Origin: Acanthosepion pharaonis
Taxonomy: Eukaryota; Mollusca; Cephalopoda; Sepiida; Sepiidae
Assembly (NCBI GenBank): GCA_903632075.3
Contig: CAHIKZ030005407.1
Span: 162,001-226,000, forward strand
Length of the DNA: 64,000 nt
Direction of reading: 5' to 3'
Positions 44,629-55,699 of the stretch are shown here, piece after piece (positions within the stretch are counted from its first letter, which is position 1; the number at the start of each line of letters is the position of its first letter). The notes under the pieces are model-generated. The model saw only the letters and a program-made list of their open reading frames with translations, had not been told where the DNA came from and did not search any database. A program made the translations under genes and the position numbers.

Positions 44629-45108
44629 GAAGATAAACCGTAAACGTTTTTGGTTTGAAATGTGGAATTTTTTTTATTTTAAAATATATATTATACTATT
44701 ATATTTTCCATAATTCTGCTACACGTGTTTCTGGTTTTGCGATCTTCTTCAACCAAAGAGTAGATATTTCCATTTATTATAAAATGAATTTTGTAGGTAG
44801 TAGTGATTCAAATATCTTTCTTGGTCTGGTGATACAGGTTTATATATATATATATATATAGTTCTCCTGTAAATATTTCGTTCTTTCGCGTGGTACGACG
44901 TCATAGAACTGTATTATGAATTTACAATTTGCGTCTGTTATTTCACGACCGTTATCATCACATAACAATATCGACTACAGTATTTGGTCATTATGTGTGT
45001 ATGTTCTGTGTGTTTTTTTTTTTGGGGGGGGTTATGATCTATTTAGTGCTGGTTTAAATTTATTTATGAAGGTTTTTTCTTGTATTTGTAGGTAACAATA
45101 ATTGTCTG

Positions 45109-45238
45109 TTTGGTATATTGGCATTATTTTAAATTAACCTTGATTACATCAAATTATCCGAAAACAGAAAACACTTTGTATCACAACATATCTACAAATG
45201 TAATCAAGGTAAATTTAAAATAATGTCAATATACCAAA
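45109..45238. repeat. Foldback with 41-bp arms
   Basis: The arms 45109-45149 and 45198-45238 are reverse complements apart from about two mismatches, for example TTGATTACAT and ATGTAATCAA. The 48-bp loop includes GAAAACAGAAAACAC. No flanking duplication was found. Confidence 0.75.
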
Positions 45239-45257
45239 TAGAAAATATAGCCTTTTT

Positions 45258-45260
<3 letters not shown>

Positions 45261-45312
<52 letters not shown>

Positions 45313-45365
45313 GATTCAGTGACCATATATATATATATATATATATATTGTTGGATTCAGTGACC
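45261..45365. repeat. (TA)n with duplicated TTGGATTCAGTGACCA
   Basis: Two TA tracts (45261-45308, 45325-45348) are each followed by GTTGGATTCAGTGACCA, a small tandem duplication. Confidence 0.9.
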
Positions 45366-45679
45366 ACTTTATATTTATAGGCTGTACCAGAGTTAGTTTC
45401 GCCATGAGACCCTAAATTCATAGAAAACCAAAACATCAACCATGAAGCTCGAGTTATGTTCTTAAATATCGCGACATTTTATCAAATCGAGACTTTTTAT
45501 ATGGATGTCATGTATGTCGCCACACCCATTCAAAACTTTCTCAACTGTCAACTGTATACAACCGCTTCCTGAGATCAATGGTTAAAAATGCTTTCAGCAG
45601 GTGAAGCCTGAGAATTTTGGCAAAGATCATTCTTCTTTGAGCATTGGGGACTGGCGCTACAAATTCCCAAACAACTGAG

Positions 45680-45835
45680 CCTAAATCACAAAGCACAACA
45701 CTTGAAGACTACCGACAGCGGCAACAACTAAAATGGATAGTACATCTAACTGGAACTGTTAACATTTCACACTACTTGAAATAAAAGTATACGAAGGAAA
45801 GTTCTATCAATATTGGAAACAGCGATAACCACTAT
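45680..45835 (-). repeat. Rep-A dispersed repeat, copy 5 (inverted)
   Basis: The plus strand shows GTTAACATTTCACACTACTT and ATCAATATTGGAAACAGCGA, the complement of the Rep-A blocks. Preceding codons RQRQQLKWIVHL resemble a LINE G-H-V block, hinting that Rep-A derives from a LINE. Confidence 0.5.
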
Positions 45836-45839
45836 TGGA

Positions 45840-46270
45840 AATGAGAAAATCTTTTTTCCTGAAAAAATTACTTTATAAATTTCATCCTAAAACAGTACTA
45901 AATCCTGGATCATTGAATGCCAAATATTCCCATGTAGGAAAACGGGTGTGTGTGTGTGTGCGTATGTTTGGATGGATTTCCCCACTGAGGATAATCGATG
46001 GGGTTTCAGTTAACATTCACTGGATAACCGACACATGTGAATTGTTTAAAGTGGTCAATTACCTGTGTCCTGCAATGCACATTCTTTTAATCTAAGCATC
46101 AAGTCCTATAGAGATGCACTGTGTTCTAAATGTATTATGATGCTACAATGGCAGGCGTCATTTATCTCCCAGCTAAATACTGTCCGTTGGCACCTGAAAG
46201 AAGCTCATCTGCCCTTTGGCAACACTCCCCGGGCTGGTTTGAATTGTTATTCAGTTTTTCTTCTCTAGAC
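45840..46270. other. Unassigned sequence
   Basis: Nothing beyond a short GT run (45947-45962) was recognised. Confidence 0.5.
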
Positions 46271-46271
46271 T

Positions 46272-46312
<41 letters not shown>

Positions 46313-46315
<3 letters not shown>

Positions 46316-46862
46316 GACATTTTTATGTTTATAGATTCTTTTTATAGATACAGATATTTAAGTAAAAGCTCTGTTTATAATAAACAGTATTAAAAAACAT
46401 TTACCGGCCTGAATGCCCGAAAAATTTTCATAGAAAATATTCGTCCTTCGACAGGATTCAAACCTGTATCCTATACGGAACCGTAATTTAGCTTGACATG
46501 CCTTTAATTGATTTGGCCACGGAGGAGCGCTCGGTTAGCGAGCTCGAATTTACTGTATTTGAACTTCAAACTTCTATGAATCTCTCACGTACATTCATAT
46601 CTGTTCATGGCGTATCAAATGTAAACAAATGACGCCACACATTATGAAATGGACAAAGTCTGACAATTATTTTAAGACATTTTTATGTTTATACATTCTT
46701 TTTATAGATACAAATATTTAAGTAAATACTATACTGAATCGTCAAGATGACAGTTCCGTATAAGATAGAGGTTCGAATCCTGTCGGAGGGCCAATATTTT
46801 CTGTGAAAATTTCTCGGACATTCAGGCCGGTAAATGTTGCTTAATACTGTTTATTATATTGT
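46313..46862. mobile_element. Inverted SINE pair with 57-bp direct repeats
   Basis: The direct repeats (46313-46369, 46673-46731) read TTAAGACATTTTTATGTTTA. Between them a minus-strand tRNA-like SINE has B-box-like GGTTTGAATCCTG and tail GGCCGGTAAATGTT. After the second repeat a plus-strand, 5'-truncated copy of the same SINE (GGTTCGAATCCTG, same tail) runs to about 46862. Both end in a TACTGTTTATTATA-type 3' end. Confidence 0.75.
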
Positions 46863-46869
46863 ATATTTA

Positions 46870-47425
46870 GTTACATATACATGTCTATCTCAAGATATAT
46901 AAAAATGTATAATCATACAGATATAACGTCCTTAGGCATATCCTTAGTGTCGATATCATAAGCATCCTAATTAGAAGAAACCGCACTAACTCATCCAATT
47001 TGTAATAAATAATTTAAGTACAAGTTAATTAACAAACAAATCAATTAGTTGTGTATTCAATTTCTATTTTTTTTTAATTTGATTTATTGAAATTTGATGA
47101 AATTCGTTCAGCTAATTACAGAAGTTTTGTTCAACGTCTATATATTCAACATTCTTATGGACTAGATTTTATGGTTTCTCTTTCTACAGAACTTTTTTTC
47201 ATTTCTGCCTTTCGATAGAGAAATAAATTCACTGCTGGGTTTCCGATATGAAATGGTTTAAAATGCACAAAATAATTACAATTCTATCTTGATTTCGTTT
47301 TACCACAAATAACATATATATCTGTATCCGTTATCAATAACACATTTCAAAAAACATATTTCGATTCGCATTATATTTTTCGTCTCGGATACTACCTGAA
47401 TTTTACCAAAAACAAAATAATTTCC
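46870..47425. other. Unassigned AT-rich sequence
   Basis: No feature recognised. Confidence 0.5.
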
Positions 47426-47429
47426 ATGC

Positions 47430-47458
47430 CTGAAGATGACTGAATGTACAGTCGAAAG
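47430..47458 (+). ncRNA. Hammerhead-like motif
   Basis: CTGAAGA, stem II GACT/AGTC around GAATGTAC, then GAAAG. AG-TA-CT-T could give a two-pair stem III with a CUU triplet. Core positions are complete. Confidence 0.4.
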
Positions 47459-47837
47459 TACTTGCCTATTTAAGAACGCCCATATACAGCTTATAAATTT
47501 AAAAAACAAGGATCATAATATTCATCGAGTGATTGGTAGGTTAATGCACCTTTTAAATTTTGTTTGCGAAAGGATTTCGCCATTTTATATCATTAACTTT
47601 ACTAATTTACTTTTTGTATGAATGATTTATTGTAATTTATATATATTACTTAAACATTATTTTAGTGGATATTCATATTTGAGCAGACGCTCCATTTATT
47701 TATTGAACAGTATATTTATGTATTTTCGTCTACCGGCTTTTAATATTCGACTAATCTTATTAGAGGAAAAATATGCGCTCTCTGGCATATCTTTCACTGC
47801 TAAGATCTGGATAAAATATCCATCCCTTTCTTTTCTT

Positions 47838-47840
<3 letters not shown>

Positions 47841-47889
<49 letters not shown>
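47841..47889. repeat. (TA)n microsatellite
   Basis: About 24 TA units. The flanks (47460-47840, 47890-48110) have no assigned element, apart from ATCCGTCT-AATGAAACACCC repeated twice at 48055-48105. Confidence 0.95.
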
Positions 47890-47894
<5 letters not shown>

Positions 47895-48114
47895 TAGATA
47901 AGCATTTAATGCCTGCCAAATTTGAAAGAAAAAGAAAAAGACATGTGGGCGATATTATTTTTCAGACATAATTGCCATGATTTAAATAACATAATCCAAT
48001 AGGAAAATAAATAAATTTTCACCAGTAACACAGATTTATGTACTGCTTTCTTTGATCCGTCTTAATGAAACACCCTTATCTATAATCCGTCTGAATGAAA
48101 CACCCTTTAGTTAG

Positions 48115-48412
48115 CAGATGATAAAATTTATTGTCGGTATTTTTTTATGTAATGCTGGTAATGTCGCTATAAATATGTATTGTTTGTAATTTTATTATAA
48201 AAACGTATTGTTGACTTTTGTTTGGGCGTTCACTATTTTCTCATGGCTGGGAACCTAACGAGTGCTACCATCTCGGATCAGGGTGGACATGGGAACAGCA
48301 GCAGTTAAAAGGGCGTTCAACGCTCCTCAAAATCCCCAATCTTCTAATCGAAGGCCTTGCTGCTGGATGCAGTTTACCGTCATACCCAGGACGTACTTAA
48401 TTGTAGATTTGT
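48115..48412 (-). mobile_element. NR1 retroposon copy 2
   Basis: Minus strand: GTACGTCCTGGGTATGACGG head, GCAGCAAGGCCTT, CACCCTGATCC, GGTAGCACTCGTTAGG, then one or two AT-rich minisatellite units ending near 48115. The AAACC tail is not preserved. Confidence 0.7.
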
Positions 48413-48522
48413 ATAATTTAGTATAATTTAGTATAAGTATAATTCACTTTTCATTGTGGAATAATTAAAAGCAAAAGCGATAAAAACAAAAACGAAGGAA
48501 AATTGAATGAAGTCGGTTAGAC

Positions 48523-48872
48523 CAGGGCTTCTCAAAATGGGCGATATCAACCACCGGTAAGCGATTTCAGCTGTTGAATGAGCGATAAGTAAATGAACAG
48601 AAAATTAAAAGAACAGAAACTAAATTATATATATATATATGTTTTTCCGTGTTCAAGTTTGCTTTCGTTTGTCTTTAATACGGTATTAGCAGCAGTCGAC
48701 GTATAAGAAAACATTATTTGTTACTTCCCTTTGGTATTATTTTACATCAGTTTATGAGCCAGTAACAAACTTTTACAAAAGAAATATTGCTATGCATTTG
48801 AATATTTACTATACATGTAGGCGAAGGAATGTGAAAATGGACGATGACTCCAAGAATGGTTGGGAAACACTG
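48523..48872. mobile_element. hAT-type non-autonomous transposon
   Basis: Ends CAGGGCTTCTCAAAATGGG (48523) and, on the reverse strand, CAGTGTTTCCCAACCATTC (48872) are typical hAT C-A-G-x-G termini. The flanks GGTTAGAC (48515-48522) and GGTAGAC (48873-48879) fit an eight-base target duplication with one base lost. It is 350 bp with no frame. The interior includes a short TA run. Confidence 0.72.
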
Positions 48873-49176
48873 GGTAGACTATATGTCCAGACACTGCGAA
48901 GACAATCAAAAAAATTACATTTCTGCATTCCCATATCTTGAGCATTTCGTCTCCTTACATAATTATAACAAACACTCGCGTTTTCACATCACCTTTTCCC
49001 ACCTGCACATATATAACCCTATCAATGAAAACATTACTTTAGTACGTTGAAGTCCTTCTAAAAGACGATATACATACAATGTTCTCCCCCCTATCTATTT
49101 ACCAAATGCTGATCTGATATATAGAAATATAGATATCATGTCTATATTTCTTGATATAATGGAATATGCGTACACC

Positions 49177-49530
49177 TGTGTTCCCCCTCACTGAAATATG
49201 ATTGGCTGGTGTCTGTCATAAATACTGACGGACGTGTAGGAGAGTCAGAAGAGCCTTAGTGTGAGAGCTAAATCTATAACGACGCCCACTGGACTACGCC
49301 ATTGATCTACACTTCTTACCTGCGACTACGACGCGTACCAGTCGATTACTGCTACCGTATTCTACTTGGTTATAGTAACCAAAAACACTTAGCTACTTTG
49401 TTCAAATATATCCCTTTCCGGGACATGTCATTTCTGAAACTGGTTATTGTAACTATTTACGCTACTTATATTGTTCACACTGTTGACCTCATCTTAACTG
49501 GCATATTCACGACATTTCAGCAGTTGAACC
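49177..49530. mobile_element. LTR-like promoter-bearing sequence (tentative)
   Basis: A CCAAT-type box (TGATTGGCTG), a CATAAATA box about 15 bp later and a GC-richer leader resemble an LTR or retroelement promoter. TG is available at 49177, but no matching duplication was found. An 83-codon frame (49302-49553) has no recognisable motif. Confidence 0.3.
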
Positions 49531-49534
49531 CTCC

Positions 49535-49620
49535 GGCCTTGTTCCAAAGGTGATTTAACCCAAAGACTCGTGAGTTCAATGCCTAACCACAGCAGAGAGA
49601 ACAAAAACTTGCAAAGTCGT
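49535..49620 (+). mobile_element. tRNA-like SINE fragment
   Basis: GGCCTTGTTCC and GTGAGTTCAATGCC (B-box-like) resemble pieces of the 50.57-kb SINE, but their order is inverted. Low confidence. Confidence 0.3.
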
Positions 49621-49629
49621 ATTATCAAG

Positions 49630-50520
49630 GGGGAATTAACTGAAACTGGGACATAGAAAGGCACGACATGTGGAATTAGAACAATCTACACAACAGCAAA
49701 AAACAGTCTTGACTTAAACCTAGATCAAGGCTACTGCAGTTTTATTTGAAGTGCTACCATATATAGTGAAAGGAGAAATAATACTTATAAAATAAAGTAG
49801 AGCGCTAAAAGATAATTATCAAGAGGTCGTAAATTTTCAAAATATGCTGTAAACGGGGATTTTACTAAAAGGGGGCGGAAAATAATTTAAAGTGCCAAAA
49901 AGTGTGAAAATGACAATAAAGATGATTTTAAGGGCGTCGGAATTTTTTCTAAAATAAATAAAAACATCGGGATCGTCTAATAGAACCGTAAAAGTAATTT
50001 ATATGTTTAACAAAAAAAGAAATATTACTGTCATTTATTATATCAGAGTGTAAACCAGGATATACATTTTGAAGATATTTTTAAGATGTTTATTGCTTTT
50101 TATAACATCGGAGTATTACTGAGTGTCTTAAGTTTAAATATGAAAAAATACATGAAAAGTGAATAAAAGCTAATTATTATGAGAGCTGTTTTCAGCCGTG
50201 TCAACGTGTCTCCGTTGCAAAACAGACAAGCCTAAGTTCAACCTTTCACGTTGAGCCTCGGTAGTTTAATAAAAAAAAAATGACATATCCGTTCGGAAAA
50301 TGCCAAAACATCTTACTCAACTCCAATAATTCGTGTGTTTATTCCTCTTTGAAAATGCCTCATCTGAAATTACTCTTTACCAAAATATCACATTTAAAAT
50401 TGCCAGAAGTTACTTAAATGTAAACGTTTCTTTCGTAAATATTTTCGCAATAAGCTGCCCGCTTACCACAATTGAAGCGTCTAGAGAACGTCTTGCCGAG
50501 AATCTAAGCTAATCTCACTG
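49630..50520. other. Unassigned sequence
   Basis: No supported feature. Confidence 0.5.
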
Positions 50521-50569
50521 GTCATTACTGTTGAAATGTGATCTGTTCTCAGAGGGTACTATACCCGTC

Positions 50570-50715
50570 TGGGGCACCTCGACGTGGTGTAATGGTTAGA
50601 AAGATTGACTTATTATATCAATTACGACTGAGTAGTAAGTTAGATCCTCACTGGGTGCCCCAAACTTTCGGCCTTGTCCCACATCTAAGCCGTGCTTAGA
50701 AAATCACTAGATCAC
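50570..50715 (+). mobile_element. tRNA-derived SINE, best copy
   Basis: A box GTGGTGTAATGGTTAG (50585-50600), B box GTTAGATCC about 40 bp later (50638), then GGTGCCCCAAACTTTCGGCC and TTGTCCCACATCTAAGCCGT, the tail shared with the 6.6-kb copy. The 5' GGGGCACCTCGA and internal GGGTGCCCC could pair like an acceptor stem. Confidence 0.8.
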
Positions 50716-51129
50716 TCTTCGAATTATTTCGGAAGTGTGCTTGCTAAACTCTCTTCTCAGTGTCGAGAGGACCCCAAACGAGGCTGTGCCGAAGAGTAGG
50801 ATCTCGTCTGGGGTGGTAGACAGCTACCCGACCCCGTTTTTACGGGGTCCGAGCCTACAAGCTTGGATATCCCACTATAACTTGGCCTTGTGCCGCATCC
50901 GGTCGCGCGGGGTGGTTAGTGAATATCTCACTACATCAGTCTGACATTGCGTCAAACGAAATTAAGTTCAGCAATAGAGTCATCATGAGGAATGCGCGTC
51001 ACCTTAGACTATTACTGCTCCACCGAGTTTTAATATGATGCTCCTTAACCAGAACACTTGTGTCCTGGTGTCTAAGTGGAAATAAGCTTTGGAATTTTGT
51101 TGCTGATCCACTTTTACTCTGAGGTGTTA

Positions 51130-51600
51130 TATCAAGGAACGACAGTTGGTAAAGCGGAAAGTGAAATCGTCAAAAGCCGAGTTCAAACATCGGCGGAAAT
51201 AGGTTAAGTCTATTTTCGGCCTCCCAATTTTAGATTAGATAATTATGGTATGGTAAACTCAGCTATCGATCCTTGGTTGGCAACAGAATAATAGCAACTT
51301 TGAAATCAACTGGTAACCACTCCACTATATTTCCCAAGATATCATGACAATTCACGCATATTAAATAGTAGGAAGCTGTGGAAAGCTTCTTTTCTAATGA
51401 AGTTTATTATTATTATTATTGTTATTATAATTATTATTATAATTATTATTATAGTTGTAGTTGTTGTAGTAGTAGTACTTTACATAGGATTTGACAATCG
51501 TGTAACGGTTAAAAGAGCAGAAAATTAAATTATCGCGCCGAGTTCAAATTTCGACTGAGACTATGTTTTCACTTCGTCTATTGCATTTTTAAAAGCCTAG
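51130..51600 (+). mobile_element. Two tRNA-like SINE fragments around an (ATT)n tract
   Basis: First: GTTGGTAAAGCGGAAAGTG with GAGTTCAAACATCGG (51180-51194). Second: CGTGTAACGGTTAAAAGAGC with GAGTTCAAATTTCGAC (51540-51555). Both have A and B boxes in the plus direction. ATT/ATA repeats fill 51404-51452. Confidence 0.55.
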
Positions 51601-51741
51601 ATCCCCTGCAACTATAAATGACTGCACTCTCTCGCCTTCCCTTATAGGACAAAGACAATCTTAATTCACAGGAAGAAAACCGCACTATACATTTTCTCAA
51701 AGACAATACTGGCAATGTATAGTTTACATATATCAAGGAAA

Positions 51742-51790
51742 AGAAAACCATGGAGAGCCATGATCTCCTACTTCCTAAAAGGATATATCA
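51742..51790 (+). mobile_element. RTE-like LINE, last-codon scrap
   Basis: ACCATGGAGAGCCATGATCT encodes the terminal T-M-E-S-H-D / L-W-R-A-M-I blocks of the family, followed by CTTCCTAAAAGGA. Confidence 0.5.
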
Positions 51791-51929
51791 TTGAAAAACA
51801 AACAGAAAGCGTTTACGGGAGGGGGGAAATTTGTTGAGCAACAGCTAATAAGGTAGCTTCCTATGGTATTAAGACTATGCCCTTCTTCAAACTCATGATC
51901 TGCCTAACCAAGCAACGCTTATTAAATGC

Positions 51930-52475
51930 CATTCTGGGAAGTTTTTTTTTTATGACGGGAAAATGTCACACCGAAATCCGAAGGCGTATTAGAATAGGAA
52001 AATCTACTTTCCATAAACTAAGCAAAGTACTAAGAAACAGAAAACATTCGTTAAAGACAACGAAAAGAGTGCTAAACTGCTCTATCATAGGAGTCCTCTC
52101 ATAAATCAAGAAAGGTCAGGAAATAACACCAATTTGGTTCTCCAAAAGAATAATAGGGATACAATGAACGGAGTGTATAAGCAACGAGGAAATCGTACGA
52201 GGAAACACACGCACTTAGTATCAGAAAGAGATAGCTTAAATATCTGGAACGAATAATGAGATAAGAAAGTTTGGAAATGTTCACAAGACATATCGAAGGC
52301 AAGAGGGTCATATGAAGTCAGCGAGCCATGTATATGAAGAACTTATGTGAATAGATGGCAGGGTGGGGAGATGATAAAAAGACAAACATTACTAAGAGTA
52401 ACAGCAGAGAAGAATTTGTGGAGAGCCATCATCGCCCACGACCTGAATGGACACGACAAATAAAAGAAGAAAATG
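51930..52475 (+). mobile_element. RTE-like LINE C-terminal half
   Basis: CHTEIRRRIRIGKSTFHKLS and KVLRNRKHSLKTTKRVLNCS lie in one 75-codon frame (51877-52104). Degenerate WFSKRIIGIQ, VSNEEIV and ARAMYMKNLCE blocks follow, then LWRAIIAHDLNGHDK ending at 52462 with TAAAAGAAG. Confidence 0.78.
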
Positions 52476-52689
52476 TTGATATGATTCATTCACTTCTATA
52501 ATTAATTCATCGACTCTCGGTTGTCCCTGTTATCATATTTTATCTAATAATCTGATTGTATGATAATCTTTTACTGTTATAACATCATCATAAAACCTTG
52601 AATAACCGGCCTGTAGTGTACCAATTCCGCTCTGCTGGTCGCAGGTCTGTTATAGCCATTAAAAGTCCCTACACAGTTGGCTGGGTAGG

Positions 52690-52935
52690 TAGGCCGTTAC
52701 TTTAGTTCAAATGACGTCGCAGGTTTTGAATTCAGTATTGTTCTACTAGACTGGTTGCCAAGATAATCCGGTCTCACTCTACCATTTAACCCATAGTTTG
52801 GGGAGAAATAAATAGATGCATAATTTTTTTACTACAAGTACTTGCCAAAAAAGTAAACGAAGCCACGATTGAAATTTGAATTCAACACTTGATCCCACTT
52901 ACTGCGCTGATAACCACTCTACAAGAAGCTCGGTC
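52690..52935. mobile_element. Two tRNA-like SINE fragments in opposite orientation
   Basis: Plus strand 52690-52790: GTTCAAATGACGTCG and CAGGTTTTGAATTCAG. Minus strand 52855-52935: GAGTGGTTATCAGCGCAG (A-box-like) and GTGTTGAATTCAAATT (B-box-like). Confidence 0.4.
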
Positions 52936-53229
52936 CTCACACATATATTCATGTATGCGTGCGTGCGTAAGTGTGTGTGTGTGTACGCGAGCGCGCGCCT
53001 ATGTTTATGTGGGCTATTTTCATACGTACGATTTTGTTGTTCTTATGCACTGTCATACCAACAGTATGTGGCAACTACCGTCTCAAATCAAATAACAAAT
53101 ATTCTAACAATAAAAAACACAAAAAAAAACAGATGAAATTTCTGAAACACCTGATAAGTAAAAGCAGGCTTGGAGAAGTTGGCATTCTTAGTACTCTAGG
53201 GACACAGGTGAAAACAGCGAGTAACATTA

Positions 53230-53410
53230 CTTAATCAATGCCCAAGACGGAGAGACGAGACCTAAATATTTCTATTACATTATACATTTAAGTTATCCGG
53301 GATGAATAATTCAAGTGACCACAGGGTATTGCCCGATTATTCCATGACACACGTTTTCACTTACAACTAACCGCCATCTACAGTAGAGCTTTAAAATAAC
53401 TGAAAACTGA
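53230..53410. repeat. Dispersed repeat shared with 56.40-56.57 kb
   Basis: TTCAAGTGACCACAGGGTAT and GACACACGTTTTCACTTA occur in both places in direct orientation, about 80% similar over about 170 bp. Class unknown. Confidence 0.7.
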
Positions 53411-53549
53411 CGGCTGTGTATTAATCTGAATTTTAATGTCGATGAAAGCCTGTATAATGGCGTCTAAATTTTTATTCCTTTTTTTATTTGGACATTTTAT
53501 TGATTTGAATGTTTTCTTCACCTCAGACTTAGTTTTTTTTTTTTTTAAA

Positions 53550-53677
53550 TTTTGACGAGTTTGCGCAAATGAATGGCAGAAAAACGACAAAGAGGGTGCT
53601 GAAAGAATAAAAACTACGTAAAGTAACAAGATACTGAAAGTTGTGGAAAGACATGATCGCCCACTTCCTGAAATATA
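53550..53677 (+). mobile_element. RTE-like LINE 3' end, interrupted by Helitron
   Basis: AQMNGRKTTKRVLKE then KLWKDMIAHFLK runs to CCTGAAATATA. The expected continuation TGGCTTATAAAAGAAG is found at 54454-54470, on the far side of the Helitron, so the host element can be read across the insertion. Confidence 0.75.
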
Positions 53678-54453
53678 TCTCTATCTATAAAAGGCAGGAT
53701 GTGTGTGTGTGTGTGTGTGTGTGTAACGAATGCACGGCCGCAATTTTCGACGGATTTGCACCAAAATTTACATGCACATGCTCCAAGTTAGCGGGGAGGC
53801 CAACACCGACCTTGCATTTCCCAACTCTCATCGATAGTGGAAATAATCGATTTTTTCATGCTTCTACGGCAGTTTTCATGTAGTTTGCGGCTGTTTTGTA
53901 CTGGCCAGACTGAGAGCCTATAGCTGGCTTCCACGAATAGGCAGGTAGATTCTATTGGCCAGCGTGAACGCCAACAGCTGACTGACACGAATGTTAAATA
54001 GCATGCTAACATGCAAAAAAAATCGATAACTGCATTCGTCACAAGTGGGAAAAATTTAAATCTGCATGGCACTTTATTCAAATTGGCTCATTCGCTTGCT
54101 TAAACTTAACGTTGATTTTGATTCCGCAGAACTGGGTTTGGTGGGAAAAAGTATTTGTTGTTAACATTCTTTTTTCATTCAGTTTTTCGAGTTGCGAGCC
54201 CTTTTTTAAAGCTGATCGTTTTGTGTTCATTTTGTTTAGTTCTTTTTCCGTAACAGATTTAATGTTTAGTATAGAGCTTAGAAAAAAAATTCGCAGTGTG
54301 AGATAGGCAAGAAGTAAGACATGTAGCAACATCAGCACGGCAAATGGCACTCCTTTAAAGGCAATTAAATATTTTAAGTCAAGTGATAGCGATTGCTGTA
54401 TGAGTCGTACGATTTTTTAATCAAGCACGGGCAACGCCGGGCCATGCTGCTAG
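53678..54453 (+). mobile_element. Non-autonomous Helitron, complete copy
   Basis: The 776-bp element begins TCTCTATCTATAAAAGGCAG after an A and ends CTAG before a T (54450-54453). A subterminal hairpin GCACGG-GCAACG-CCGGGC sits at 54425-54442, seven bases before CTAG. These are the Helitron hallmarks (TC start, hairpin, CTRR end, insertion between A and T, no duplication). A (GT)n tract follows the 5' end (53699-53724). No Rep/helicase frame is present. Open stretches of 80-97 codons inside do not resemble known proteins. Confidence 0.9.
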
Positions 54454-54529
54454 TGGCTTATAAAAGAAGACATCATTCTTGGTGATTGTAATAAGGAATA
54501 GTTTTCATTTCTCTTCTCTATATCAACTG

Positions 54530-55170
54530 TTGATGTAGATCAACTGCGAAAGAGTCTATCTAGTTTTAGGTGAAAATGGCGAAGCACGGGCTGTTGCTTT
54601 GGTTATATCGACGGCATTTGAATGGTTTTGGCAAACTGGTCTTCTTCATACATAGAAATGTTATTGTATTTCTGGACGAATTTTTTAACTAATTCAGTCT
54701 TTCTTATCAAATCACAAAAAAAGTTGTTTTGAATAGCCACTCTTCTAGAACTTTTTGCCTTAATGTAGGTTTACCTCGGGGCTCTATCCTTGGATCTACG
54801 TTGTTCTATCAATGACCTTCCCGATGTCGTTAGTTTCCCTTTATAGTCGACCAATAGAAGGTTGACCAATCAGAAGCCGCCCAACACTGTATTCATCGTG
54901 TATAAAGGCGGCCATCTTGTTTCCTCCTACCGGAAGGACCAAAGGCGACCAGGAGAAGGGTGAACTACACTCTGCTATGATATCCACTGCGAACCTGCAC
55001 TACGCTTTCCTACTGTCTCCGAAATATTCACTGCCAACCTCTGGATTCAATACTTGAGGACGACCGTCATGAAAATGTCTAACAGCGAGGTATTTATGCT
55101 GAAGACACAACTATTTACTTCTGCCTTAATACTAAGTCACCCAATCTTATTTTCTGGCTTGGATTGGGTG
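54530..55170 (+). mobile_element. Jockey-like LINE reverse transcriptase fragment, interrupted
   Basis: Blocks: GEARAVALVISTAFEWFWQT, a K-W-I-R-S-F-L-like segment, LNSHSSRTFCLNVGLPRGSI, then a 241-bp foreign insert (54840-55080), then the palm region read as Y-A-E-D-T-T-I-Y (55092-55115). The aligned copy at 0.3-0.5 kb has no insert at this point. Confidence 0.78.
54840..55080. mobile_element. 241-bp promoter-like insertion in LINE
   Basis: Boundaries follow from comparison with uninterrupted LINE copies. It contains TTGACCAATCAG (CCAAT box) and GTATAAAGGCGGCC (TATA box, 54900) about 40 bp apart, then a GC-richer leader. It could be a decayed LTR or another element's 5' region. No duplication of host sequence is obvious. 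Confidence 0.5.
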
Positions 55171-55350
55171 ATCTGTTTAAATCGCAATGACGCAAATTAT
55201 TTTATATGATTTATGACATATTTTGGCTTGTGAATATGCCATTAATGTGTAGTCAAAATACAGACACTTGCCTATTTCGCAGTTGATTACCATCTATATT
55301 CATCTATATCTACCCTTTTCTTCTCTGATCTCATTTCCTATATTAGTTTG

Positions 55351-55670
55351 TGTTGTGGATTCCGAGATGAAATCCGGTACCAATAAATAACAAACGCCAA
55401 GAATAAATATAGGAAAATAATGTATTAACGTAATAATACAAACTGGTAAAGCAGGTTAGTAGTTCCAGGAAGACGGGTTAGTAGCAAAATATCTATACAG
55501 TCTTTGGTATTGAAGTATCGCTGTATGACATCTTATTGAGTCTACGTGCTCGCTCACGGTGACTCTTGCTCGCTACGTTCGTTCTGTCCGTTTGTTACCT
55601 TCACCCTCTGTTGCCCTCGTCCCTCGGGTCGTCACGTAGCAGTAGTATATGTATATACTGAGTGAGTCCA
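55351..55670. mobile_element. Solo LTR with TTTG duplication
   Basis: The 320-bp sequence begins TGTTGTGGATTCC and ends GAGTGAGTCCA (TG...CA), flanked by TTTG on both sides (55347-55350, 55671-55674). GC-rich, unlike its surroundings. The reverse strand has a TATATACATATAC stretch near its start, so the parent element may have run on the minus strand. It is unrelated in sequence to the 40.1-kb LTR. Confidence 0.75.
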
Positions 55671-55699
55671 TTTGTGTAGAAAGGGGAGGAGCCCTCAAC

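Noticed and set aside
50570..50715. A functional tRNA gene
   Set aside because: A and B boxes are present but no clean cloverleaf or anticodon arm forms, and the same unit plus tail recurs elsewhere as a SINE.
53788..54350. Host gene exons in the 53.8-54.4 kb open frames
   Set aside because: The region is inside a non-autonomous Helitron and is repeated at 58.5-59.3 kb with the same frames broken.
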